Assembly: GCA_964641715.1 (NCBI GenBank)
Contig: CAZXMB010000121.1
Span: 1-9,218 of the forward strand
Length of the DNA stretch: 9,218 bases
From: CAZXMB01 sp964641715
Lineage (GTDB): Bacteria; Desulfobacterota; BSN033; UBA1163
Reading direction: 5' to 3'
Positions 1 through 5,970 of this stretch are shown piece after piece (within the stretch, counting starts at the first letter, position 1; each line of letters begins with the position of its first letter). The position numbers and the translations under genes are program-made. The notes under the pieces are model-generated. The model saw only the letters and a program-made list of their open reading frames with translations. It made no database searches and was not told the origin of the DNA.

Positions 1-1506
1 GAGAATGTCCGTCTTTATGAAGGGATCAAACGGTCAGAAGAAAAATATCGGACGGTCATTGAGGGAGCTCATGACGGGATCTGTGTGATCGGAATGGATA
101 ACCGGTTTCGATACGTCAATCAGAGGATGGCAGAAATACAGGGGTATCCCTTAGAGGAACTGATCGGAGCAGATTTTAGAGACTTTCTCACAGAGGAAAG
201 CCAACAATTGATGTTGAATCGGTTTGCACGATGGGGAAGGGGAGAGAAATTGTCCTCCAGTTTTGAATTAAATATCCTTCGGAAGGACGGGGAGATCCGG
301 AATCTGGAGATCAATTCCAGGGCGTTAAAGGATCCCCGGGGGGAGGTGAATTATATCGTTTTTGTGAAGGACATCACCGAGCATAAAAGAATGGAGGAAC
401 AACTGCTTCAGGCTGAAAAACTTAGGGCCCTGGCCGAGATGGCCAGCGGGGTGGCCCATGATTTCAACAATGCCCTTGCCGCCATCCTCGGAAATACCCA
501 GCTTCTTCTTCATACCGTTCAGGATGAGGAGTTAAAGGAAACCCTTCAGACCATTGAAAAGGTGGCCAAGGATAGCGCCCAGACAGTCAGACGGCTACAG
601 GACTTTACAAGAAAAAGGGTTCATCGGGAACTTTTCAAGGTGGATGTCAACTCGATCATTAAAGATTCCATCGAGATGACCAAGCCGAAATGGAAAGATG
701 AGGCTCAGAGCAGGGGAGTCCATATCGAGATCGTCCCAAATCTGGAGGAAATCCCCTCTGTCTCAGCTACCTCCTCTGAATTGAGGGAGGTCATTACCAA
801 TATGATCTTCAATGCGATCGAGGCAATGCCTCAGGGGGGAAAGGCTGAGATCCGAACCTTTCAGAGAAAAGAGAAGGTTTATATCCAGATCTCGGATACA
901 GGTATCGGGATGACAGAGGAGGTCAAAAGGAAGATTTTTGACCCCTTTTTTACGACCAAACCCTTCACCAATACAGGACTGGGACTGAGTATGTCTTATG
1001 GGATCATTAAGAGGTTTGGAGGAGAGGTCGAGGTCGAGAGTCAATCCGGACGGGGGACGACCTTCACCATCATTTTGCCCATTGGAGGAGAAGGGAGGGA
1101 AGAGGCGGTTCCCCCTTTGACTTTAATAAAGGGGAGGAAGGCCCGGATCCTGGTCATTGATGATGAGGAGACGGTTCGAAGTGTGCTTGCCCGAACGCTT
1201 GCTCAGGTTCGCCATCAGGTCACTGTGGCCGGGGATGGAGAGAAAGGCCTTCACCTCTTCAGGGAAGGGAAATTTGATATGGTTCTCACTGACCTGGGGA
1301 TGCCGGGTTTATCCGGTTGGGAGGTCTGTAAGAGAATCAAAGAGATGAGTCCCCGTACTCCAGTCGGAATGATCACAGGATGGGGAATGGAACTGAGCCA
1401 GGAAAAGATAAAAGAGGCGGGCCTTGACTTTTTAATTTCAAAACCCTTTGATTTTAATCAGGTCTTAAAGATCGTTGCCGAGAGGATTGAGTCCAGCGAG
1501 AAGTAA
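1..1506 (+). CDS. Hybrid sensor histidine kinase/response regulator (5' end outside window)
   Basis: The frame is open from base 1 to the TAA at 1504-1506, giving 501 visible residues; the true start lies upstream. Visible residues 1-16 look like the helical linker that leaves a GAF domain, so an upstream GAF or PAS domain is likely (inference). A PAS domain spans about 13-128. HisKA follows, with the phospho-accepting His153 in GVAHDFNN. HATPase_c has its N-box Asn271 in FNAIEAM, G1 DTGIGM at 299-304 and G2 GLGLS at 326-330. A short linker leads to a C-terminal receiver domain of about 380-497, with acidic Asp387/388, phospho-acceptor Asp431 (LTDLGMPG), Thr459 and Lys481 (SKP). All catalytic residues are present, so both kinase and receiver should be active. 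There is no transmembrane segment or HPt domain in the visible part. The signal and output partner cannot be told from the sequence. A GTG at 85 lies inside the PAS domain and is not the start. Confidence 0.95.
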   Translation, partial: ENVRLYEGIKRSEEKYRTVIEGAHDGICVIGMDNRFRYVNQRMAEIQGYPLEELIGADFRDFLTEESQQLMLNRFARWGRGEKLSSSFELNILRKDGEIRNLEINSRALKDPRGEVNYIVFVKDITEHKRMEEQLLQAEKLRALAEMASGVAHDFNNALAAILGNTQLLLHTVQDEELKETLQTIEKVAKDSAQTVRRLQDFTRKRVHRELFKVDVNSIIKDSIEMTKPKWKDEAQSRGVHIEIVPNLEEIPSVSATSSELREVITNMIFNAIEAMPQGGKAEIRTFQRKEKVYIQISDTGIGMTEEVKRKIFDPFFTTKPFTNTGLGLSMSYGIIKRFGGEVEVESQSGRGTTFTIILPIGGEGREEAVPPLTLIKGRKARILVIDDEETVRSVLARTLAQVRHQVTVAGDGEKGLHLFREGKFDMVLTDLGMPGLSGWEVCKRIKEMSPRTPVGMITGWGMELSQEKIKEAGLDFLISKPFDFNQVLKIVAERIESSEK

Positions 1507-1621
1507 TGCCTCAGGAGGTGTGCTCCACAGGGTAGGGGAGGCTTTAGCCTCCCCGCTGAAGGGCGACTGAAGTCGCCCCTACCCGTTTACACCGTTACAT
1601 ACCACCCAAAATTGAGGCATT
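1505..1621. repeat. Nested palindromic intergenic element (REP/MITE-like)
   Basis: Several inverted repeats are nested here. The outermost arms are 9-bp perfect complements (AATGCCTCA at 1505-1513, TGAGGCATT at 1613-1621), and GGTGT 1517-1521 pairs with ACACC 1589-1593. Inside, GGGTAGGGG at 1530-1538 pairs with CCCCTACCC at 1576-1584. That core holds two tight hairpins: 1535-1543 with 1546-1554 (9 bp), and 1561-1568 with 1571-1578 (8 bp, 2-base loop). The arms of the outer and inner forms compete, so alternative folds are possible. The left arm overlaps the kinase stop codon. It may act as a transcript end or RNA-stability element, but no T-run follows it. Paired GGGG-rich hairpins like this are often dispersed in many copies in a genome; copy number cannot be seen here. 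Confidence 0.8.
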
Positions 1622-1683
1622 TCAACGAGAAACGGATTTAGCTTGACTTATTTTTAGAGTTGATGACAGAATATATTGAACCA

Positions 1684-1689
1684 GGTGGT
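1684..1689 (+). promoter_or_regulatory. Ribosome binding site deciding the start at 1697
   Basis: AGGTGG sits 7 bases before the ATG at 1697. It would be too close to the ATG at 1691 and lies downstream of the in-frame TTG at 1676, which has no Shine-Dalgarno of its own. This favours 1697 as the start of the small membrane protein. Confidence 0.6.
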
Positions 1690-1696
1690 GATGATA

Positions 1697-2020
1697 ATGG
1701 GTTCCCTTCCCCATGAATGGCATCCAATTGAATCCAATTTCCTTTACTTTGTCCTCTTCTCTTTTATCTTAATTGCCCTCATCCTCTTCATCCTGTACTT
1801 TATGGACGAATTGAAGGGGATCAAGGCTCATTTTAAACTAAGACAATATATCGTATTCATCCTCGGAAGCCTCTTCATTTTAGTGAGCCTTTCACTCTCC
1901 TATTTCCTCTACCTCTACGGGTCTATTTGGATAGCCATTGCTGTCTTTCTTGCCTTTAACGGAGTGGCCACCTATTTCCTCTACAGGGCGAGCAACATGA
2001 TCGGCGTTGAAAAGAGATGA
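1697..2020 (+). CDS. Small three-helix membrane protein of unknown function
   Basis: The gene encodes 107 residues from the ATG at 1697; starting at the TTG at 1676 would give 114. I do not recognise a family. Three hydrophobic segments are clear: about residues 15-36 (FLYFVLFSFIL...), 52-75 (YIVFILGSLFI...) and 78-97 (IWIAIAVFLAF...). The loop between helices 1 and 2 carries Lys, Lys, His, Lys and Arg, and the C-terminus ends in basic residues (GVEKR). By the positive-inside rule this gives N-terminus out and C-terminus in. There is no signal peptide, catalytic motif or conserved Cys/His cluster. The stop overlaps the start of the PLD-like gene by four bases (ATGA), so the two are probably translated together. 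It may be a membrane partner of the secreted PLD-like protein (inference). A TTGACT at 1643-1648 could be a -35 box, but no good -10 follows at the proper spacing. Confidence 0.8.
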   Translation: MGSLPHEWHPIESNFLYFVLFSFILIALILFILYFMDELKGIKAHFKLRQYIVFILGSLFILVSLSLSYFLYLYGSIWIAIAVFLAFNGVATYFLYRASNMIGVEKR

Positions 2021-2526
2021 AGAGGGCCGTCATCCTCCTCCTTTTAAGCGAAATCCTGCTTGCAGCTCCGGCCATTGCCGAGACCGGGGTGTTCTTTTCT
2101 CCCGGAGAGAATATCAGGGAGACCCTGCTTCAGGAGATTGATTCCACCACCTCCACTCTTGATGTCGCCATTCATGAAATTACCTCTTACGATTTTGCCC
2201 GGGCGCTGATCCATGCCAGGGAGAGGGGAGTGAAGGTGAGGGTGGTGGCGGACTCGAAAAAAGCCAAGACGAAGTCCTCTCGGATCAATTTTTTAATTCA
2301 GCAGGGGATACCGGTCAAGGTCCTCGGAGGAAGAGAGAGGGAGATGATGGGCCACCGGTTTGCCATCTTTGACGGAAAAAGAATAATCGTCGGATCTTTC
2401 GACTGGTCAGAGGTCTCTTTCAAAGGAAATTATGAAGGCCTCTTGATCCTCCAGGAGACGGAAATCATCGATGCCTATCAAAAGGAGTTCGACCGGCTCT
2501 GGAGAGAGAAGAGGGTAATCCGATAA
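2017..2526 (+). CDS. Secreted phospholipase-D-like domain protein with degenerate HKD motif
   Basis: This is a 169-residue protein. It has a Sec signal peptide (MKRAVILLLL core, likely cut after APAIA at 21), then one PLD-like domain of the small nuclease (Nuc/PLD6-like) type. Residues 48-80 (LDVAIHEITSYDFARALI, then GVKVRVVADS) match the first half of that fold. The HKD region is residues 112-119, GHRFAIFD, where active members usually read HHKFAIxD. The nucleophilic His is therefore Gly112 and the Lys is Arg114, while Asp119 is kept. The following GSxN is GSFDW (126-130), with Asp in place of Asn. Active enzymes of this type dimerise to form the site and cut phosphodiester bonds. This copy probably binds rather than cuts, or uses different chemistry (inference). 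The fold and export look intact. The start overlaps the upstream stop (ATGA) with GAAAAGAG just before it. Only four bases remain after the stop before the assembly gap. Confidence 0.88.
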   Translation: MKRAVILLLLSEILLAAPAIAETGVFFSPGENIRETLLQEIDSTTSTLDVAIHEITSYDFARALIHARERGVKVRVVADSKKAKTKSSRINFLIQQGIPVKVLGGREREMMGHRFAIFDGKRIIVGSFDWSEVSFKGNYEGLLILQETEIIDAYQKEFDRLWREKRVIR

Positions 2527-2530
2527 GAGT

Positions 2531-2630
2531 NNNNNNNNNNNNNNNNNNNNNNNNNNNNNNNNNNNNNNNNNNNNNNNNNNNNNNNNNNNNNNNNNNNNNN
2601 NNNNNNNNNNNNNNNNNNNNNNNNNNNNNN
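2531..2630. other. Assembly gap (100 N)
   Basis: Exactly 100 undetermined bases, the usual placeholder for a scaffold join of unknown length. The true distance between the PLD-like gene and the importer operon, and any gene or terminator inside it, cannot be known from this window. Confidence 0.98.
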
Positions 2631-2646
2631 TAACCTCAAAATCCTC

Positions 2647-2674
2647 TTGACTCTCACACCCTTTTTATTTAAAT
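2647..2674 (+). promoter_or_regulatory. Possible sigma-70-type promoter for the importer operon
   Basis: TTGACT (2647-2652, 5 of 6 matches to the -35 consensus) is followed after 16 bases by TTAAAT (2669-2674, 4 of 6 matches to the -10). TAAATA one base later, with a 17-base spacer, is an alternative. It lies in AT-rich DNA about 50 bases before the binding-protein start and is the only good candidate between the gap and that gene. The assignment is by pattern only. Confidence 0.4.
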
Positions 2675-2706
2675 ATTAATCTGTTTCACCACCCCATGTT
2701 TCAGAG

Positions 2707-2712
2707 AGGAGG
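2707..2712 (+). promoter_or_regulatory. Strong ribosome binding site deciding the start at 2722
   Basis: A perfect AGGAGG ends 9 bases before the ATG at 2722. An in-frame TTG at 2716 would leave only 3 bases, so ATG 2722 is chosen. It gives a normal signal peptide beginning MKRLVLL. Confidence 0.8.
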
Positions 2713-2721
2713 AAATTGGAG

Positions 2722-3894
2722 ATGAAGAGATTGGTACTGCTTATAATGGTATTGGCACTTCTGATGTTCATGACGATCACCGCAAAGGCACAGGACACGA
2801 TCAAGATCGGGTTCTTTGCCCCTATCACCGGACCGGCCGCAGTGGATGGTGCGAGCGCCAAACATGCTGTTGAACTGGGCCTGAAAGAGGTGAATGATGG
2901 TGGAGGGATCAAGGGGAAGAAGGTTGAACTCATTATCTATGACGACCGCCTGAATCCTCAGGAAGCGGTGGCCATCGCCAACAAACTGATTGAGAAGGAC
3001 AAAGTGGTTGGTGTGGTTAGCGGTTCTTACAGCGGACCCACCCGTGTTTCTGCCCCGATCTTTCAGAAGGCCGGAATTCCGATGGTGGCAGGATATGCGG
3101 TTCATCCAGATGTCACCTGGGATCCGAAAGAGAAAAGACCCAATGATTACTGTTTTCGAAATGGTTTCCTCGGAGAAGTGGAGGGGGCAGCCGCCGGTGA
3201 GTTTGCCGTCAAGAATTTGAAGGCGAAGAAGATCTCCATTATCTTCATGGACAATGACTTCGGTCGGGCTATTTCTTCGGGTTTCGCTGAAAGGGCGGGA
3301 AAACTGGGTGCCACCATCCTCACCAAACAGATGTATAAATTTCCGGGGGAGAAGGATTTTCGTCCTTACCTGACACGGATCAAGGAGGGAAATCCGGATC
3401 TCATCTTTGCGGCAGGGTATTATAATGAAGCCGGCTCCATTGTCCGTCAGGCCAAGGAGCTGGGAATCACCACTCAGATCCTGGGAGAGGAGGGCTTCGA
3501 TTCCCCCAAATTTATAGAGATCGGAGGCCCTGCGGCAGAAGGGGTGATCATTGCCACCAATCTTGACCGGGATGACCCGAGACCGCTGGTCCAGAATTTT
3601 CTAAAAAACTATCAAAAAGCCTATAAAGAGGATGCGGATATGGTGGGTGCCTCCAGTTACGATGCCTTTATGATTCTGGTTGATGCTATTAGAAAGGCTG
3701 GGACAGATCATAAGGCCATCCAGAAGGCCTTACTCGAAACAAAGGATTACAATGGTCTCACAGGCAAGATCAGCCGTTTCGTTCAGGGTGAAGTGGTTAA
3801 GCCTGTTCAATTCCAGGTGGTCAGAGGTGGAAAGTTCCACCGTCTTGCGGTGATTGATAATCCCGAAATCATCACACCCCCCACCAAAAAATAA
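2722..3894 (+). CDS. livK: Branched-chain amino acid-type ABC transporter, periplasmic substrate-binding protein
   Basis: The 390-residue protein is the extracytoplasmic ligand receptor of a HAAT/Liv-type importer (Peripla_BP_6, type I fold). Residues 1-23 form a Sec signal peptide (basic KR, hydrophobic core, cut at AKA before QDTIKIG). There is no lipobox Cys, so it should be a free periplasmic protein. The mature part begins IKIGFFAPITGPAA, the classic first strand and loop of LivJ/LivK proteins. GSYSGPTRVSAPIFQKAGIPMV (about residues 97-118) is the ligand-contact region of lobe 1. Next come the lobe-2 strands KKISIIFMDNDFGR and PDLIFAAGYYNEA, and a late SSYDAFMILVDAI helix. Length fits the family. 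The ligand is not determined: members bind Leu/Ile/Val but also other amino acids, amides and aromatic compounds. It heads the importer genes, but 230 bases of repeat-rich DNA separate it from livH. The symbol denotes family role only. Confidence 0.92.
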   Translation: MKRLVLLIMVLALLMFMTITAKAQDTIKIGFFAPITGPAAVDGASAKHAVELGLKEVNDGGGIKGKKVELIIYDDRLNPQEAVAIANKLIEKDKVVGVVSGSYSGPTRVSAPIFQKAGIPMVAGYAVHPDVTWDPKEKRPNDYCFRNGFLGEVEGAAAGEFAVKNLKAKKISIIFMDNDFGRAISSGFAERAGKLGATILTKQMYKFPGEKDFRPYLTRIKEGNPDLIFAAGYYNEAGSIVRQAKELGITTQILGEEGFDSPKFIEIGGPAAEGVIIATNLDRDDPRPLVQNFLKNYQKAYKEDADMVGASSYDAFMILVDAIRKAGTDHKAIQKALLETKDYNGLTGKISRFVQGEVVKPVQFQVVRGGKFHRLAVIDNPEIITPPTKK

Positions 3895-3954
3895 GTCCCC
3901 ACCCTCTCCGTCCCCCTCCGAGGGACTGTGTTATAATGGGGTAAACGATAAAAA

Positions 3955-4028
3955 TGTCATGCCGAACTTGTTTCGGCATCTAATAGAATCAAGGAGTTAC
4001 GAGACCCTGAATCAAGTTCAGGGTGACA
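3955..4028. repeat. Two-hairpin palindromic repeat between binding-protein gene and livH
   Basis: Outer arms TGTCA (3955-3959) and TGACA (4024-4028) enclose two hairpins. The first pairs ATGCCGAA 3959-3966 with TTCGGCAT 3972-3979 (8 bp, 5-base loop). The second pairs ACCCTGAA 4004-4011 with TTCAGGGT 4017-4024 (8 bp, 5-base loop). The hairpins also relate to each other: GAACTTG at 3964-3970 is the complement of CAAGTTC at 4013-4019, so a single long fold competes with two short ones. I recognise this TGTCAT...GAACTTG...CAAGTTC...TGACA pattern as a type of dispersed repeat seen in several bacterial genomes; copy number here is unseen. Its place between receptor and permease genes could lower downstream expression or protect the receptor mRNA. 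Confidence 0.8.
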
Positions 4029-4056
4029 AAATAGTGATTACGACATAATCTCCCGA

Positions 4057-4077
4057 GGGGTAGGGGTGGGGAGGGGG
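4057..4077 (+). promoter_or_regulatory. Candidate G-quadruplex upstream of livH
   Basis: Four runs of four or five G are separated by loops of two, one and one bases (TA, T, A), a near-ideal quadruplex pattern. It is on the coding strand, so it would also be present in the mRNA leader, ending 47 bases before the livH ATG. Whether it folds or regulates is not shown. Confidence 0.6.
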
Positions 4078-4083
4078 TAGCGG

Positions 4084-4108
4084 ACACGCAACACGGATAC
4101 GAGACACG
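4084..4108 (+). repeat. Four short ACACG-like direct repeats
   Basis: ACACG at 4084, ACACG at 4091, ATACG at 4097 and ACACG at 4104 recur every 6-7 bases and are followed directly by six T (4109-4114). They lie 16 bases before livH. No function is recognised; they could be a degraded tandem repeat. Confidence 0.45.
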
Positions 4109-4124
4109 TTTTTTCTGATCCAAT

Positions 4125-4982
4125 ATGCTCTGGCAACAACTCGCGAATGGAATTGCAATCGGGAGTGTCTATGCCCTGATCTCCCTCGGGCTGACGATGG
4201 TCTACGGGATCCTGCGCATCCTCCATGTCGCCCATGCAGGGATTTATGCCCTGGGGGCCTATATCGGTTGGATCGCTTTCCGGTTGATCGGAGAATTCTG
4301 GCTTTCTCTATTCATCGGAATGGCGGGATCAGCCCTTGCCGGATACCTTGTAGAACGCTTCCTCTACACGCCCCTGCTGCACTTACCGAGGATCGCTCCA
4401 CTCATCGTTTCGATTGGCCTCTTTATCGTTATGGAGGAGGCCTTTCGTATTATCGCAGGGCCTCACACACTCGTTTATAATGCCCGGGTGGGGATAGGAG
4501 ACCTCTCCGTCGGGAACTTTCATCTCACCGAGACACAGATTCTCATCCTTCTGGTCACCCTGGCCATCTTAATCTTTCTCTGGACCTTCCTCACCCGGAG
4601 CCGAACCGGCCTGGCCATGCGTGCGTGTGCAATGGATGCGGAAACAGCCTCTTCGTTTGGAGTGAATGTGAATGGTGTCATTGCCGTGAATTTCTTGATC
4701 GGCTCTGCCATGGCAGGGGCCGCAGGGGTTCTGATCGGAGTCTATGATAACCAGGTATGGCCCACGATGGGGAGCATCCCCGCCTATAAGGCATTGGCCA
4801 TCGTCGTCCTCGGAGGGCTTGGCAATATTCCGGGAACGGTGATTGCATCGCTTGTCGTGGGGCTGGCTGAGACATTTTTTATCGGTGTCCTGGCCATCCC
4901 TTTCCCGAGGGATGCAGTGGCTTTCATTGCCATGATCCTGGTGTTGATGTTCAAACCCTATGGGCTGTTAGGAAAGGCATAG
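4125..4982 (+). CDS. livH: Branched-chain amino acid-type ABC transporter permease LivH
   Basis: The 285-residue inner-membrane protein is one of two permeases that form the channel with LivM. The N-terminus MLWQQLANGIAIGSVYALISLG, followed by TMVYGILRILHVAHAG, is diagnostic of LivH. About eight hydrophobic helices can be followed. The cytoplasmic coupling region TGLAMRACAMDAETASSFGV (about 162-181), the site that docks to the ATPases, is intact. KALAIVVLGGLGNIPGT follows, and the end FKPYGLLGKA is typical. The ATG at 4125 fits family N-termini well, yet no Shine-Dalgarno is visible in the 20 bases before it. The 230-base repeat-rich leader is unusual for this operon type. It is followed by livM after 86 bases. 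Confidence 0.95.
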   Translation: MLWQQLANGIAIGSVYALISLGLTMVYGILRILHVAHAGIYALGAYIGWIAFRLIGEFWLSLFIGMAGSALAGYLVERFLYTPLLHLPRIAPLIVSIGLFIVMEEAFRIIAGPHTLVYNARVGIGDLSVGNFHLTETQILILLVTLAILIFLWTFLTRSRTGLAMRACAMDAETASSFGVNVNGVIAVNFLIGSAMAGAAGVLIGVYDNQVWPTMGSIPAYKALAIVVLGGLGNIPGTVIASLVVGLAETFFIGVLAIPFPRDAVAFIAMILVLMFKPYGLLGKA

Positions 4983-4987
4983 TTTTA

Positions 4988-5045
4988 GATATCAGGATAT
5001 CAGGGTGAAGATTTAAAAAATCTTCTGATGCGCTGGTGCCCTGAT
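4988..5045. repeat. Short tandem repeat and nested hairpin between livH and livM
   Basis: GATATCAG occurs twice in tandem (4988-4995 and 4996-5003). ATCAGGG 4999-5005 pairs with CCCTGAT 5039-5045. Between them GAAGATTT 5007-5014 pairs with AAATCTTC 5018-5025 (8 bp, loop AAA). No T-run follows, so this is not a normal terminator. It may set the relative amount of the livH and livM message or be another dispersed repeat. Confidence 0.6.
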
Positions 5046-5068
5046 CTTCGGGTCATCTTAAGGTTTTT

Positions 5069-5950
5069 ATGATCGGCGGATACGTCATCACCATTCTCAT
5101 CACGGTCGTGATCTATGCCATTCTGGCCCACAGCCTCAATATCATCACCGGCCATGCAGGGCAGATATCTCTCGGACATGCCGCTTTTTTCGGCATCGGT
5201 GCCTATAGCTCGGCCCTTTTATACACCGAGGCAGGCCTTCCGTTCTGGATTTCCGTTCCCCTGGCCGCCGTCGTTTCAGGGATCATCGGTGCCCTCCTCG
5301 GAATCCCCTGCCTTCGCGTTAGGGACGACTTTCTGGCCATCACCACAATGGGGATCAACTTCGTCGTGGAGGCGGTCTTCCTTTATATCCCCTTTTTCGG
5401 CGGAGCCATGGGTATCGGCGGGATCAACCTGCCCAGGTGGTTTGGAAGGGAAATGACGAAACCCGAGTATTTTTTTCTCATCGTGATGGTCTTTCTTCTC
5501 CTTCTTCTTCTCGATCGGAGGCTGGGCCGCTCATGGATTGGATTGGCCTGGGCCTCCATCCGGGAAGATGAACAGAGTGCGGAAGCGATGGGGGTGGATG
5601 TGGTCCGATTTAAGGTAATGGCCTTTATTCTGGGGAGTTCGATTGCAGGCCTTGCCGGTGGGTTCTATGCCCACTTTTTAACCTTCATCATGCCACAGAA
5701 TTTTGGCTTCGGTCAGTCCATTCTCATTCTCTGTATGGTCGTCTTCGGCGGAATAGGAACCCGATGGGGTCCCATCCTCGGAGCAATCATCCTGGGAATC
5801 CTGCCGGAGATTTCTCGCCCCATCATGGAATACCGCACCTTGGTTTATGGTCTTCTCCTTTTAGCGATGATGCGGTTTCAACCCGGTGGTCTTTTAGGAG
5901 CGGAATCAATCCTCCCGAAGTTTCTCCGGATGGTGTTACGTCGATCTTAG
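5069..5950 (+). CDS. livM: Branched-chain amino acid-type ABC transporter permease LivM
   Basis: The 293-residue protein is the second permease of the importer. GYVITILITVVIYAILAHSL and ITGHAGQISLGHAAFFGIGA (about residues 26-45) are the conserved LivM opening. LRVRDDFLAITTMGINF follows, then the docking region GLAWASIREDEQSAEAMGVD (about 157-176), and FGGIGTRWGPILGAIIL near the end. It lacks the long N-terminal extension of E. coli LivM, as is common outside the enterics. The ATG at 5069 has only a weak TAAGG five bases upstream. The C-terminus is basic (LRMVLRRS). The livG start follows 20 bases after the stop. Confidence 0.95.
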   Translation: MIGGYVITILITVVIYAILAHSLNIITGHAGQISLGHAAFFGIGAYSSALLYTEAGLPFWISVPLAAVVSGIIGALLGIPCLRVRDDFLAITTMGINFVVEAVFLYIPFFGGAMGIGGINLPRWFGREMTKPEYFFLIVMVFLLLLLLDRRLGRSWIGLAWASIREDEQSAEAMGVDVVRFKVMAFILGSSIAGLAGGFYAHFLTFIMPQNFGFGQSILILCMVVFGGIGTRWGPILGAIILGILPEISRPIMEYRTLVYGLLLLAMMRFQPGGLLGAESILPKFLRMVLRRS

Positions 5951-5970
5951 AATGATGAGGTAAGCGGATC

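Larger units (their letters stand above)
3896..4079. repeat. Opposed C-rich and G-rich tracts flanking the spacer repeat
   Basis: The spacer after the binding-protein gene begins with a C-rich stretch (about 3896-3925, ending CCCCCTCCGAGGGA). Before livH there is a G-rich stretch (about 4052-4079). The reverse complement of the second resembles the first: CCCCACCC at 3897-3904 is the exact complement of GGGTGGGG at 4064-4071, and both end in CCCCTC then GGGA-type sequence on the same reading. They could be decayed terminal inverted repeats of one intergenic element, or simply two low-complexity tracts. TATAAT at 3932-3937 lies inside but has no -35 at the right distance. Confidence 0.45.

Noticed and set aside
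85..87. GTG as the start of the kinase gene
   Set aside because: It would cut the PAS domain in its first strand, and the frame stays open and protein-like (SEEKYRTVIEGAHDGI) back to base 1.
1676..1696. TTG start for the small membrane protein
   Set aside because: No Shine-Dalgarno precedes it, whereas AGGTGG is well placed for the ATG at 1697. Not fully excluded.
2716..2721. TTG start for the binding protein
   Set aside because: AGGAGG would be only 3 bases away; the ATG at 2722 has a 9-base spacing and a cleaner signal peptide.
3894..3927. Terminator directly after the binding-protein gene
   Set aside because: AGTCCC and GGGACT can pair, but the loop is 22 bases and no T-run follows.
3955..4028. 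CRISPR-like repeat
   Set aside because: There is only one unit made of inverted, not direct, repeats and no spacers; no cas genes are present.
3854..4048. Small open frame over the end of the binding-protein gene and the spacer
   Set aside because: Its codons run through the palindromic repeat and the overlapping end of a real gene; the product is low-complexity and has no ribosome site.
4084..4114. Rho-independent terminator at the T-run before livH
   Set aside because: Six T at 4109-4114 follow the ACACG repeats, but those are direct repeats; no inverted arm forms a stem next to the T-run.
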